This document shows positions 17,612 to 25,743 of a DNA stretch of 64,000 nt, piece after piece; the stretch's first letter is position 1; every line of letters starts with the position of its first letter. Below the pieces are notes generated by a model, which saw only the letters and a list, made by a program, of their open reading frames with translations, had not been told where the DNA came from and did not search any database. A program made the translations under genes and the position numbers. The stretch comes from Bifidobacterium simiiventris (lineage in GTDB: Bacteria > Actinomycetota > Actinomycetes > Actinomycetales > Bifidobacteriaceae): positions 1 through 64,000 of the forward strand of contig NZ_JAHBBG010000011.1 in assembly GCF_019331715.1 (NCBI RefSeq). Direction: 5' to 3'.

Positions 17612-18643
17612 TTAGCGGCGGGTGGATTCGCGCACGACCAGATCGAAATCGGCGGTGAGACGCTGCGGTTCGCGCGGATCACCGTCGCCTTCGATCTGGT
17701 CGAGAAGCAGGCCGACGGCCTTGTGCGCCAGATCGTCCAGATCGGTGCGCACGGTGGTCAGCGACGGAATCGAATACTCGCTTTCCGAGATGCCGTCGAA
17801 GCCGGCCACCGCGATGTCGTCCGGCACGCGCACGCCGCGGTCGGCCAGTCCGCGCAGGAAGCCGAGCGCGACCGTATCGGTCATGCAGAACACGCCGTCG
17901 ACCTGACGATCGTGATCCGCATCGACCAACTGATGCGCGGCCTCGCGCGCGCAATCCGACGTCCACGTTTCGATGTCGAGGAAGTTGTTCGGCCCGGTCT
18001 CGATGCCGGCCTGTTCGAACGCGCGCAGACAGCCGAGCACGCGCCGGCCGCGCACGGTCGTGGCCATGCGGTCCTCCACGAGCAGCTCATAGGGCGAGCC
18101 GACCACGACGATATGCTTGCAGCCGACTTCGATCAGATGGCTCACGGCAGCCTGGGCTCCCGCCTCGCAGGCCGTGGCGACCGAATCGAACACCGGGTCG
18201 GGCGACAGGTCGTCGAGCAGCACCATCGGCTTGCCGTGCGACATGGCCCGCAGTTCCTCGTCGGCGACCTTGGCCGGGCTGAAGATCATGCCGTCGCACA
18301 GTTGGCTCGTGACCTTCTGCAGGATCGCGATCTCGTCGTCCTTTTCGCTGGATGTCTGCTGGACGATGGCCTGATAGCCGCGACTCGCGATCTCGCGCGA
18401 CATGGCGGCGCTCATTTCGGACGGATACGGACGGTCGAGTTCGAAGATCGCCACGCCGATGATGCCGGTGCGGCCGGAACGCAGCGAGCGGGCCGATAGG
18501 TTCGCGTTGTAGTGCAGGCTGGCGGCCACTTCGCGGATTTTCTTCGCGGTGGATTCGGTGATGCGCGGGTCGCCGCGCAACGCGTACGACACCGTAGCGC
18601 GTGACACGCCGGCTGCTTTGGCGACATCGCTCATCGTGACCAT
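17612..18643 (-). CDS. LacI-family regulator 2 (paralogue of regulator 1)
   Basis: A 343-residue LacI repressor, the same length as regulator 1 and highly similar throughout: helix-turn-helix MVTMSDVAKAAGVSRATVSY, hinge NANLSARSLRSG, identical stretches such as LCDGMIFSP and the same C-terminal ESTRR. The shared recognition helix implies a shared operator. A copy of that operator lies upstream of this gene at 18701-18716, consistent with autoregulation. The sugar pocket has more differences than the DNA-binding domain, so the two may respond to different inducers. Confidence 0.93.
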   Translation of the reverse strand: MVTMSDVAKAAGVSRATVSYALRGDPRITESTAKKIREVAASLHYNANLSARSLRSGRTGIIGVAIFELDRPYPSEMSAAMSREIASRGYQAIVQQTSSEKDDEIAILQKVTSQLCDGMIFSPAKVADEELRAMSHGKPMVLLDDLSPDPVFDSVATACEAGAQAAVSHLIEVGCKHIVVVGSPYELLVEDRMATTVRGRRVLGCLRAFEQAGIETGPNNFLDIETWTSDCAREAAHQLVDADHDRQVDGVFCMTDTVALGFLRGLADRGVRVPDDIAVAGFDGISESEYSIPSLTTVRTDLDDLAHKAVGLLLDQIEGDGDPREPQRLTADFDLVVRESTRR

Positions 18644-18700
18644 GATCTCGTCCTTTGCTCACATCGGTAGGATTCTGCGTTCCACTGTACGCCACGACCT

Positions 18701-18716
18701 GTTCAATCGTGTCAAT
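18701..18716. promoter_or_regulatory. LacI-type operator before LacI regulator 2
   Basis: GTTCAATCGTGTCAAT, the same operator as at 13496 and 6043. It lies in the 89-base gap between the symporter stop codon and the LacI 2 start. Confidence 0.7.
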
Positions 18717-18732
18717 CCTTCCGCGTGGCGAC

Positions 18733-20334
18733 TCACCAGCACTGCTCGTAGGGCAGTCCGGTGAGGGACTCGACGGTGCGGCGGGTTTCGGGATCGACGT
18801 CGGTCTTGCCGCCACCGTTGCGCAGCCGGTCGATCTCGCGCAGCACGATCGCATCGGTGCGTTTGTCGATGATCAGATGCGCGGAGACGATCCAGCAGAT
18901 CATCATCGCGGCTGCGAATCCGCCGAGTAGCACCGCGCCCAAGCCGATGCGCGCGGGCAGCGACTGCGACGCCCGGGTCGCGTCGAAGCCGACCGCGGAC
19001 AGGATCACGCCGACCGCGATCGTGCCGATGCCGGAACACACCTGCCGCAGCGACGCCTGCAGTCCGGCGAACGTGGCCGAACGGTAGCGCCGCGTGACCA
19101 GCTGGTCGATGTCGGCGATGTACGGGAACACGGCCCACGGCAGATAGCCGCACAGCGCCTTGAACGCGAAGAACCACAACGATCCGGCCACGGCGAACAC
19201 CGTCCATGCGGAACCGGCCAATACGCCCGAATCGGCCATCATCCACGCGACGAACAGCCAGATCACGCCGAGAGCGCACCCGGCGTAGTTGATCGCGTAC
19301 ATGCGCCGCGGCCCGAGTTTGGCCATGCCGAGGCCGAACAGCGGCATAAGCGGCAGGGAGATCGCCGTGCAACCGAGCAGGAGCGAGGCGAACGCGGCGG
19401 TGCGGTTCCAGTCATAGACGACGAAGAACACGAAGGTCTGGCCGAACACGTCCATCGACATCTGCACGAGCAGGTAGATCGTCAGATGCTTGCGGAATTC
19501 GGCCACGCGCAGGGTGCTCGCGTACTCGCGCAGCACCTTGCCGGCGCGCCTGAGCCAGCCGGCGACCCCGATGTGGCCCTCACGGATCTCGCCACGCTCA
19601 TACGCGCCAAAACCGGCCTGTTCCGGGGTCATCTCCCATGTGGCGCGCCAACTGGCGAACACGGCGAGCGCGAACAGGATGGTGGTGGCGATGATGAACG
19701 CCATGTAACCGGCCGGACTGGACTCGCCCGCGATGGCGATGGCCGCGCCTCCGGCGAGCGGGATGACGGTGGCCGAGCCGGTGGAGATGAACATGCGGAC
19801 GGTGGAGAGCTTGGTGCGGCCGTTGAAGTCGGGAGTCATTTCGCCGGGCAGCGGATTGTAGGCGGTCTGGAAGAGCTGCGCGAGCACGACCCACAGGACG
19901 TATGCGGCGATGTAGACGCCGAGCGGCTGGCCGGGGATCCACAGGAAGACGCCGAACAGGATGAGTGGCGCGGTAATGAGCAGGAGCAGACGGCGACGGC
20001 CGAAACGGCGGCCGATCGGGTAACGATAAAGATTGTCGTCGGCGACGCCGAAGCAGAGTGCGGCGACGGCGCTGACGAACGCGCTCAGACCGATGATGGT
20101 CTGCGATTGCGCGATGGACATGCCGCAGAAGCGCGTCCAGAACAGGGACAGATAGGTGGCGATGAGCGTGAGTTGACCGCCGCCGTAGAAGTCGCCGATG
20201 CCGAAGCCGATGGCGTCGCGCAGGGTGATTTTGCGCGGGCCGGGCGTGGAGACGGCGGCGCGCAGGGCAGCGCTGGAAGGAGTGGAGGCGACTTCGCGAT
20301 CAGCTGGATGGTCAGTGTTCCGATCTGTCACCAT
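18733..20334 (-). CDS. Sugar:cation symporter, GPH family (MFS)
   Basis: A 533-residue transporter of the glycoside-pentoside-hexuronide family (MelB-like), with about twelve membrane segments. N-terminal IGFGIGDFYGGGQLTL, the GVADDNLYRYPIGRRFGRRR loop after segment 2-3 and NPLPGEMTPDFNGRTKLSTV are typical of this family. The N-terminal 35 residues and the C-terminal tail (about 35 residues) are soluble. It lies between the large GH51 gene and LacI 2, all on the minus strand, so it may import arabinosides, xylosides or glucuronides for the enzymes upstream. Confidence 0.88.
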   Translation of the reverse strand: MVTDRNTDHPADREVASTPSSAALRAAVSTPGPRKITLRDAIGFGIGDFYGGGQLTLIATYLSLFWTRFCGMSIAQSQTIIGLSAFVSAVAALCFGVADDNLYRYPIGRRFGRRRLLLLITAPLILFGVFLWIPGQPLGVYIAAYVLWVVLAQLFQTAYNPLPGEMTPDFNGRTKLSTVRMFISTGSATVIPLAGGAAIAIAGESSPAGYMAFIIATTILFALAVFASWRATWEMTPEQAGFGAYERGEIREGHIGVAGWLRRAGKVLREYASTLRVAEFRKHLTIYLLVQMSMDVFGQTFVFFVVYDWNRTAAFASLLLGCTAISLPLMPLFGLGMAKLGPRRMYAINYAGCALGVIWLFVAWMMADSGVLAGSAWTVFAVAGSLWFFAFKALCGYLPWAVFPYIADIDQLVTRRYRSATFAGLQASLRQVCSGIGTIAVGVILSAVGFDATRASQSLPARIGLGAVLLGGFAAAMMICWIVSAHLIIDKRTDAIVLREIDRLRNGGGKTDVDPETRRTVESLTGLPYEQCW

Positions 20335-20684
20335 GTGCTCCTTGCGTTATTGGCGTCGTGCCGATCGTACCGTCACGATGTTACGTTTCCGACTCCCCTT
20401 GCCGACAGACCGAGACACACCGATTCATGTCATTTCGACAGGAACGCAACGTCTGTTTCTTGTGTCATTCCGACCGAGTGAAGCGTCGCCCTGTGTCATT
20501 TCGAGCGGAGCGAAGCGGAGTCGAGAAATCTTACTGAGGTGTTGTTCTCCATAAGATTTCTCCGCTCGCTTCGCTCGGTCGAAATGACGGGGGATGTGCT
20601 TCGCTCGGTCGAAATGACGGGGGATGTGCTTCGCTCGGTCGAAATGACATGGGATGCACTTCGCTCGCAATGACAGGGAATCGA
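20335..20684. other. Intergenic region between GH51 and the symporter
   Basis: A 350-base gap occupied by the compound GTCATTTCGA cluster (20429-20674). No gene visible. Confidence 0.6.
20429..20674. repeat. Compound cluster of GTCATTTCGA elements with 30-bp tandem repeats
   Basis: Two degenerate left arms (20429, 20464) are followed by a full inverted-repeat element (about 20494-20588). A 30-base unit ending in TGTGCTTCGCTCGGTC then repeats at 20581-20610 and 20611-20640, with a decayed third unit to 20670. The tandem units amplify the right arm of the element. Confidence 0.85.
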
Positions 20685-23129
20685 CTACTTGATGGCCAAG
20701 GTGGTGAAGGACCAGGCGGGGGCGGCGTAGGTGCCGGCGACGAGGTTCACCTCGTGGGCGGTCGGCTGCGGCGATTCGCTGCCGACCGGCTCCTGCCCGG
20801 CGTACGGGTCATCGCCGGCGAGCACGGTCGCGGTCACGGTCGCACGCGACTCGGCCGGAACGCCCAGCTCGTCGAGCACCTGCGTCAGGTCGACGTCCAC
20901 CGCATCGGGCAGCGCGTTGACGATGCGCACATAGTCCACGCCGGCGGTCGAATCGCGCGACACCGTCACCGTGCGGCGCGGCTCGTCGGCGACCTCACGG
21001 CCTTCGGCGACCAACTGGTCGTCGATGTACAGCTTCATCGACTCGCCGCGATCGGCCACGTCGATGCGCACATGCCACACCGTGCCCGGCCGCACCGCAT
21101 CCATCGACGTCTCCGTGCCGCCGATGTTGTAGCCGCTGCCGTCGCGCACGACCTGCAGCGCGAAGCCGCGGCCGAGCGAGACGCGGTTGCGGTTCTTGCC
21201 GTCGAGATCGCCGGACGTGATCTGCACGCCCCACATGCCGGTGTAGTACGTGACGGTCGCGCGGATCGTGTACGCGTCGGCCGCAAGATCGACCGGCAGC
21301 GTCATGCCGCTGCCGCGGTATTCGACGTCCGGCAGGTCGACGCGCTGGCCGTCCGCCGTCTCGATCGAGAAGTCGCTAAAGTCGGCGTGCGCGCCGCCGC
21401 CGAGCGCGAGGCCGATCTTGTTCGGCAGCTCGCGGCGGAACGTGGTCGGGCCGCTGACCGCGACCGGCCATGCGGTGTCGGCCGTGGTGGTCGCGTACAT
21501 CCGCTGCACCCAGTAGCTGTACGGCAGATAGGTGCGTTCGTTGTCAAAGTAGATGAGGTCGGGGTTCCAGCTGCCGTGGCCGTGCTTGCAGAACAGCGGT
21601 GCATACGATGCCATGTGCACCACGTCGCCGTTCAGTTCCATGCGGCTCATGAACGCGGCTTCCGACAGGCCGTTGATCAGGCCCGTGCCCCACGAGCCGT
21701 ATTCGCCGAGGTAGACCTTCGGACCCTTGCGATCGGTATCATCGTAGTGGTCGAGGTTGTGGAACCACCAGCTCGGCGCCTGATACGAGTGCTCGTCGAC
21801 GATCGGGATGCCGGCCTCGCGCGCGTACGCCCAGCCCTCCTCATAGTCCTTGCCCTCCGGCGAGGGACCGACGGTGCCAACGACGGTGATTTCGGGATAC
21901 TCGCGCTTGACCGCGTCGAAGATCTGCTGGAAGCGGTTCTTGAACACATCGTCGATGAGGTCCTCGTTGCCGATGCCGAGATATTCGAGGCCAAACGGCT
22001 CCGGGTGGCCCATTTCGGCGCGCATGGCAGCCCACTCGTTGGTGGCCGGGTCGGCGTTGCAGAAGTCGATGAGGCCGAGCACCTCGTCGATGTAGGCGGG
22101 CATATCCTCCTGCGCGACCGGAACCGGGCCCTGGCTCGTGTTCTGGCAGCTCACGCCGGCCGGCAGCACGGGCAGCGGCTTGGCGCCGATGGTCTCGCAC
22201 AGGCGGAAGTACTCGTAGAAGCCGATGCGGAACGACTGGTGGTAGCCCCACACGTTGAAGTTGTGCGGGCGGTGCTCCACGTCGCCGATGGTGGTGTTCC
22301 AGCGGTACATGTTGCTCATGCCGAGGCCGTGCGTGATGCAGCCGCCCGGGAAGCGCATGAAGCGCGGATGCAGGTCGGCGAGCGCCTTGACAAGGTCCGG
22401 ACGGAAGTGCTCGAGGCCCTGATAGGTGGTCTGCGGCTCGCAGGAGACGAAGTCGATGTCGATGGTGCCGGGCTGGTCGAAGGCGATGCGCAGCGTGCCC
22501 TGCGTGGCGACGATGGGGTGGTCTTCATTCTCGGCTCCCTCGGCTGAGGGAGCTGGCACAGCCGTAGGCTGTGACTGAGGGAGCGTACACCCCTCGCCTT
22601 CCTGAGCCGGAATAGTCAAAGATGCCTGAAGCCACGACCAATCACCGCAGGCGTAGGATTCGGGGGCAACGAGGTTCGCTTCGGCGAGGGTTTCACCGTG
22701 ATCGCCGCGCAAAGTCACGGTCAGCGGCAGTTCCTTGCCGTGGACGCGCGTCCAGACGGAGAAGTGGTAGGTTTCGCCGGCGCGGAACACCATGCCGTCG
22801 AAGCCGAGGTTCTCGAGCGCGGGCGAGCCGCCGTCGACCGAACCGATCTCGGCGGTCGCGTAGTGCGGGTTCTCGATCGCGACCGGGGCCTTCTCCCCCA
22901 CTGCGAACGCGGCGAACGAACCGGCCGGCACGATCTTGCGCCATGCGGTGTAGTTGCTCCAGTCCTGGCTGTCCGCGCGGTTGTATTCGAACGCGCCGTT
23001 CTGCACGAGCTCGCTGTTCAGGCCGCCGTCGCCCGAATAGCTGATGTCCTCGAAGAAGATGCCCCACAGGTCGGTGCTGATCTTGCGCACCCCGGCCTTG
23101 TCGAGCGTCGCGACGAGCTTGTCGGTCAT
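20685..23129 (-). CDS. Large GH51 alpha-L-arabinofuranosidase
   Basis: An 814-residue GH51-type enzyme that should release terminal arabinofuranose in the cytoplasm. GIFFEDISYSGDGGLNSELV starts the N-terminal module; a carbohydrate-binding-like module spans about residues 70-230. The TIM barrel follows, with Glu389 in GIGNEDL (acid/base) and Glu476 in LGEYGSWG (nucleophile). The C-terminal half has a further beta-sandwich insert (about residues 600-700). Start at 23129 is supported by AAGGGG. Residues about 182-199 (QSQPTAVPAPSAEGAE) are encoded by a GCTCCCTCAG-type repeat inserted in frame. A strong palindrome lies upstream at 23198-23219. Longer than the usual roughly 500-residue intracellular GH51. 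Confidence 0.88.
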   Translation of the reverse strand: MTDKLVATLDKAGVRKISTDLWGIFFEDISYSGDGGLNSELVQNGAFEYNRADSQDWSNYTAWRKIVPAGSFAAFAVGEKAPVAIENPHYATAEIGSVDGGSPALENLGFDGMVFRAGETYHFSVWTRVHGKELPLTVTLRGDHGETLAEANLVAPESYACGDWSWLQASLTIPAQEGEGCTLPQSQPTAVPAPSAEGAENEDHPIVATQGTLRIAFDQPGTIDIDFVSCEPQTTYQGLEHFRPDLVKALADLHPRFMRFPGGCITHGLGMSNMYRWNTTIGDVEHRPHNFNVWGYHQSFRIGFYEYFRLCETIGAKPLPVLPAGVSCQNTSQGPVPVAQEDMPAYIDEVLGLIDFCNADPATNEWAAMRAEMGHPEPFGLEYLGIGNEDLIDDVFKNRFQQIFDAVKREYPEITVVGTVGPSPEGKDYEEGWAYAREAGIPIVDEHSYQAPSWWFHNLDHYDDTDRKGPKVYLGEYGSWGTGLINGLSEAAFMSRMELNGDVVHMASYAPLFCKHGHGSWNPDLIYFDNERTYLPYSYWVQRMYATTTADTAWPVAVSGPTTFRRELPNKIGLALGGGAHADFSDFSIETADGQRVDLPDVEYRGSGMTLPVDLAADAYTIRATVTYYTGMWGVQITSGDLDGKNRNRVSLGRGFALQVVRDGSGYNIGGTETSMDAVRPGTVWHVRIDVADRGESMKLYIDDQLVAEGREVADEPRRTVTVSRDSTAGVDYVRIVNALPDAVDVDLTQVLDELGVPAESRATVTATVLAGDDPYAGQEPVGSESPQPTAHEVNLVAGTYAAPAWSFTTLAIK
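22534..22585. repeat. GCTCCCTC repeat inside the GH51 coding region
   Basis: GCTCCCTCGGCTGAGGGAGC hairpin, then a CAGCCGTAGGCTG hairpin and GTGACTGAGGGAGC. The same family occurs between genes at about 30695 and 56874. Here it keeps the reading frame open and adds a Pro/Ala/Gln-rich linker. Confidence 0.8.
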
Positions 23130-23197
23130 GTCAAACCCCTTACGTTTCGTCGGTCGGCGGCGACACACAGCATGACATCGCCGTCCACTTGTCGGTC

Positions 23198-23219
23198 ATA
23201 TATGTACCGTTACATATAT
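23198..23219. promoter_or_regulatory. Operator-like palindrome before the large GH51 gene
   Basis: 22 bases with arms ATATATGTA and TACATATAT around CCGT, symmetric except at the centre, about 70 bases before the start codon. Related TACCGTTACAT and TATCGGTACATA half sites occur before the LacI at 41827 and before the GH27 gene. Confidence 0.7.
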
Positions 23220-23339
23220 TACCGATCGAAACACAATCCACAACCGCGCAATCAGCTCGGTGAGTCCCGCACTATCGCAACGTTTTTCACGCTTTCCACA
23301 CGATCATCGATCACCGATATTTTTCCGTACCGATACAGA

Positions 23340-25724
23340 TCACCGCTGCCACGCGCGCTTCATGGCCTGGAAGATCTCGTCGTCGGACTCGTGGTTCTCC
23401 ATGTTGAGCACGACGATCACGTCACGCCACTGCTCGGAGTAGCAGAACTCATGCTTCCAGCCGACGTAGTGCGGGCCGTCGCCGCGGTTGCGCAGGTAGG
23501 ACATGAGCGTGGCGCACACCTGCCCGGAGAACTTCACGTCCGCAAGGCAGTCGTTCGCCCAGAAGCCCTGCCAGACGCCGTGTTCGCGGGCGCGCATCGC
23601 CGCGTCGCCGGCCTGGAAGCGTTCTCGGGCGAGTCCGGCGTGGTAGAACGCGTGCTTGAAGTCGCCGGCGAGCGCCTGTTCGAGCGCGTCGCAGACGAGC
23701 AGGGTGCCGGCAACGCATTCGCGGTAGACGGTCGATTGCAGGCCGATCGTGTCGCGGATGAGTCGGGCGGCGCGGGTGCCGGTGGATTGCCGCAACGTCG
23801 GGTCTGCGCAATCGGCAGCCGACGTATGCAGACCATCCGACGCTGCGTCACCGCACGTACAGGCCGTCGCAATCTCCGCATCCTCCGCGTCGAGCGCTGC
23901 TCGTTCGCAGTCGCGCACAAGCCGTTCGTACCGCGGCAGGGCGTTGGCGCACAGCCGCTTGACCCATGCGATCTGCGCGACGAAGTCCCCACGTACCAGC
24001 CACTTGAGATCGTCTTCCTCGTCGCGACTTCCGGACAGATAGTGCGTGATCATCATGCGCGGAATGTACGTGTACAGCTGCTCGCCGCACTTCTGGTCCC
24101 ACTCGCCGCCGAAGCTCGCGGCCGCATCCCAGTATGCGCGGAACAGTTTGGCCACGGCCGGCGCGAATGCCTCGCCGTAGTAGCGGCGGCAGTAGTTAAG
24201 CAGGAACGCGTCGACCTGCGCATGCGGATCGGCCGGTTGCTTTGTGTCATGTCGAGCGGAGCGCAGCGCAGTCGAGACATCTTGTGAGGGAGCGGCGGGG
24301 GAAGAGATTTCTCCGCTCGGCTTCGCCTCGGTCGAAATGACAGGAAATGACGGCTGTGTTGCAGCCGACACGACAGGCACGGACGACTCGGCAGAGGCCG
24401 GCTGCGATGCGAGCGAACCGTCGCGCCACAGGCGGGCGATGAGGTCGAGCGTGAAGGCGTGCGGCTTGACGTTCGAGCAGTTGACGACCCACAGCGAGTC
24501 GCCGCCGTTCGCGATCACGGTTTCGAGTTCGCGCGTGATGTCGTCGGCCGACTCGGGCATCTGGGTGATGTGGTTGGCGGCCTGCAGGTCGAAGAACGAC
24601 GCGTGATAGTAAATGCCGTTTTCGCCGGGATCGGGGGCGTCGGGCATGGCCGGCTCGCGCGGGTCCCAGTTGCCGTTGCGGCGCACCATCATGCGGCCGT
24701 AACCGTTGTCGGACCAGATCTTGATCACGTCGTCGGGGAAGTGCAGCAGTCCCTTGCGGTACAGTTCGAGCGATTCGGAATACAGATACGTGCTCACCGG
24801 CGCGTTCGGATCGGCGGCGCGGACGAGATCGTATTCGGCTTTGATCGCTTCGGACAGCACGCGGCCGCGTTCCTCGTCGGTCGTGTACCGCGGGTCGTCG
24901 GTCCAGAACGGGCCGTCGCAGCTGCCGCGGAAGCCGAGCGTCCACACGACCTTCGGATCGCCGCGCTTGGCCGCCCCGTCGGCCGTTGCAGCGCCGCAAC
25001 GCTGCGCGATCGCCTCGCGCCACAGCGCCTCGTACTTGTCGCGATCCTCCGGCCAGCGCGGCTTGAGACCGGGGTAGGCTTCGGAGAACAGCCGCGAGCC
25101 GAGCGGCGTGGCGTGGTGCTGGTTGACGTACAGGCCCATGCGGTGCGCGAGATCCCAGTGCGGGGCCATGTTCTGGCCGGAGCCGGGGATGACGAGGTTG
25201 CCGCCGCAGCGCAGGAGCGTCGAGAAGATCATGCGCCACGTCAGTTCGTTGTCGTTGCGGATGTTCCACGCGACGATGAGCACCTCGTCGTTGACGAACC
25301 AGCCGCGGTAGCGCACGGCGGCGGGATGCGAGTCGAGCCGCGCGGCATCGGGCAGTTCGAGCGAGCGGCGCGGCGCCGGGCGTTGGTCGTTCCAGAACCA
25401 GAAGTCCTCGAAGCCGAGCCATTCGCGGCTGATCGCGTACAGGCCGTAGATGCAGCCGAGATCGTCCGCACCGGCAACAATCACCGCGTTCGCGGACGGG
25501 TCGACGGTCACGCGATACTGCTCCTCAGCCAGCGTGCGGTCGTAACGCACGCTGATCGTCGCGCCGTCTGTGTCGTCCGCGTCGTCCGTACTGCCATCTC
25601 CCGCAAACGCGACACCCAGGTCATGCGTCAGATCTTCGATCGCATACGCGACCGGCTCCGGTACAGTCTCGTCTTCCGCATCATTCCAACGGACTGCGGA
25701 ACGTCCGTTCAGCACCACCGGCAT
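23340..25724 (-). CDS. GH115-type alpha-glucuronidase
   Basis: A 794-residue protein resembling GH115 enzymes, which remove (4-O-methyl-)glucuronic acid from xylan or other hemicelluloses. Family-like marks are an N-terminal alpha/beta module with ADDLGCIYGLYAISREWLG, then RYRGWFVNDE, VIPGSGQNMAPHWDLAHRMG, RGSCDGPFWTDD, KIWSDNGYGRMMVRRNGNWD and NGIYYHASFFDLQAANHITQ. No signal peptide. Residues about 462-493 come from a complete GTCATTTCGA inverted-repeat element inserted in frame, forming a Ser/Pro/Ala-rich linker before the helical C-terminal region. It starts 19 bases after the GH42 stop codon, so both are probably one transcript. Confidence 0.8.
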   Translation of the reverse strand: MPVVLNGRSAVRWNDAEDETVPEPVAYAIEDLTHDLGVAFAGDGSTDDADDTDGATISVRYDRTLAEEQYRVTVDPSANAVIVAGADDLGCIYGLYAISREWLGFEDFWFWNDQRPAPRRSLELPDAARLDSHPAAVRYRGWFVNDEVLIVAWNIRNDNELTWRMIFSTLLRCGGNLVIPGSGQNMAPHWDLAHRMGLYVNQHHATPLGSRLFSEAYPGLKPRWPEDRDKYEALWREAIAQRCGAATADGAAKRGDPKVVWTLGFRGSCDGPFWTDDPRYTTDEERGRVLSEAIKAEYDLVRAADPNAPVSTYLYSESLELYRKGLLHFPDDVIKIWSDNGYGRMMVRRNGNWDPREPAMPDAPDPGENGIYYHASFFDLQAANHITQMPESADDITRELETVIANGGDSLWVVNCSNVKPHAFTLDLIARLWRDGSLASQPASAESSVPVVSAATQPSFPVISTEAKPSGEISSPAAPSQDVSTALRSARHDTKQPADPHAQVDAFLLNYCRRYYGEAFAPAVAKLFRAYWDAAASFGGEWDQKCGEQLYTYIPRMMITHYLSGSRDEEDDLKWLVRGDFVAQIAWVKRLCANALPRYERLVRDCERAALDAEDAEIATACTCGDAASDGLHTSAADCADPTLRQSTGTRAARLIRDTIGLQSTVYRECVAGTLLVCDALEQALAGDFKHAFYHAGLARERFQAGDAAMRAREHGVWQGFWANDCLADVKFSGQVCATLMSYLRNRGDGPHYVGWKHEFCYSEQWRDVIVVLNMENHESDDEIFQAMKRAWQR
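24246..24341. repeat. Full GTCATTTCGA element inside the GH115 coding region
   Basis: Left arm GTCATGTCGAGCGGAGCGCA with GAGACATCTT, spacer, right arm GAGATTTCTCCGCTCGG with GGTCGAAATGAC. Length divisible by three with no stop codon in the coding frame. Confidence 0.88.
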
Positions 25725-25743
25725 AGTGGCACGCTCCTTTTCC

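Noticed and set aside
20649..22547. A 632-codon plus-strand frame opposite the large GH51
   Set aside because: Shadow of the GH51 gene; no ribosome binding site or motif.
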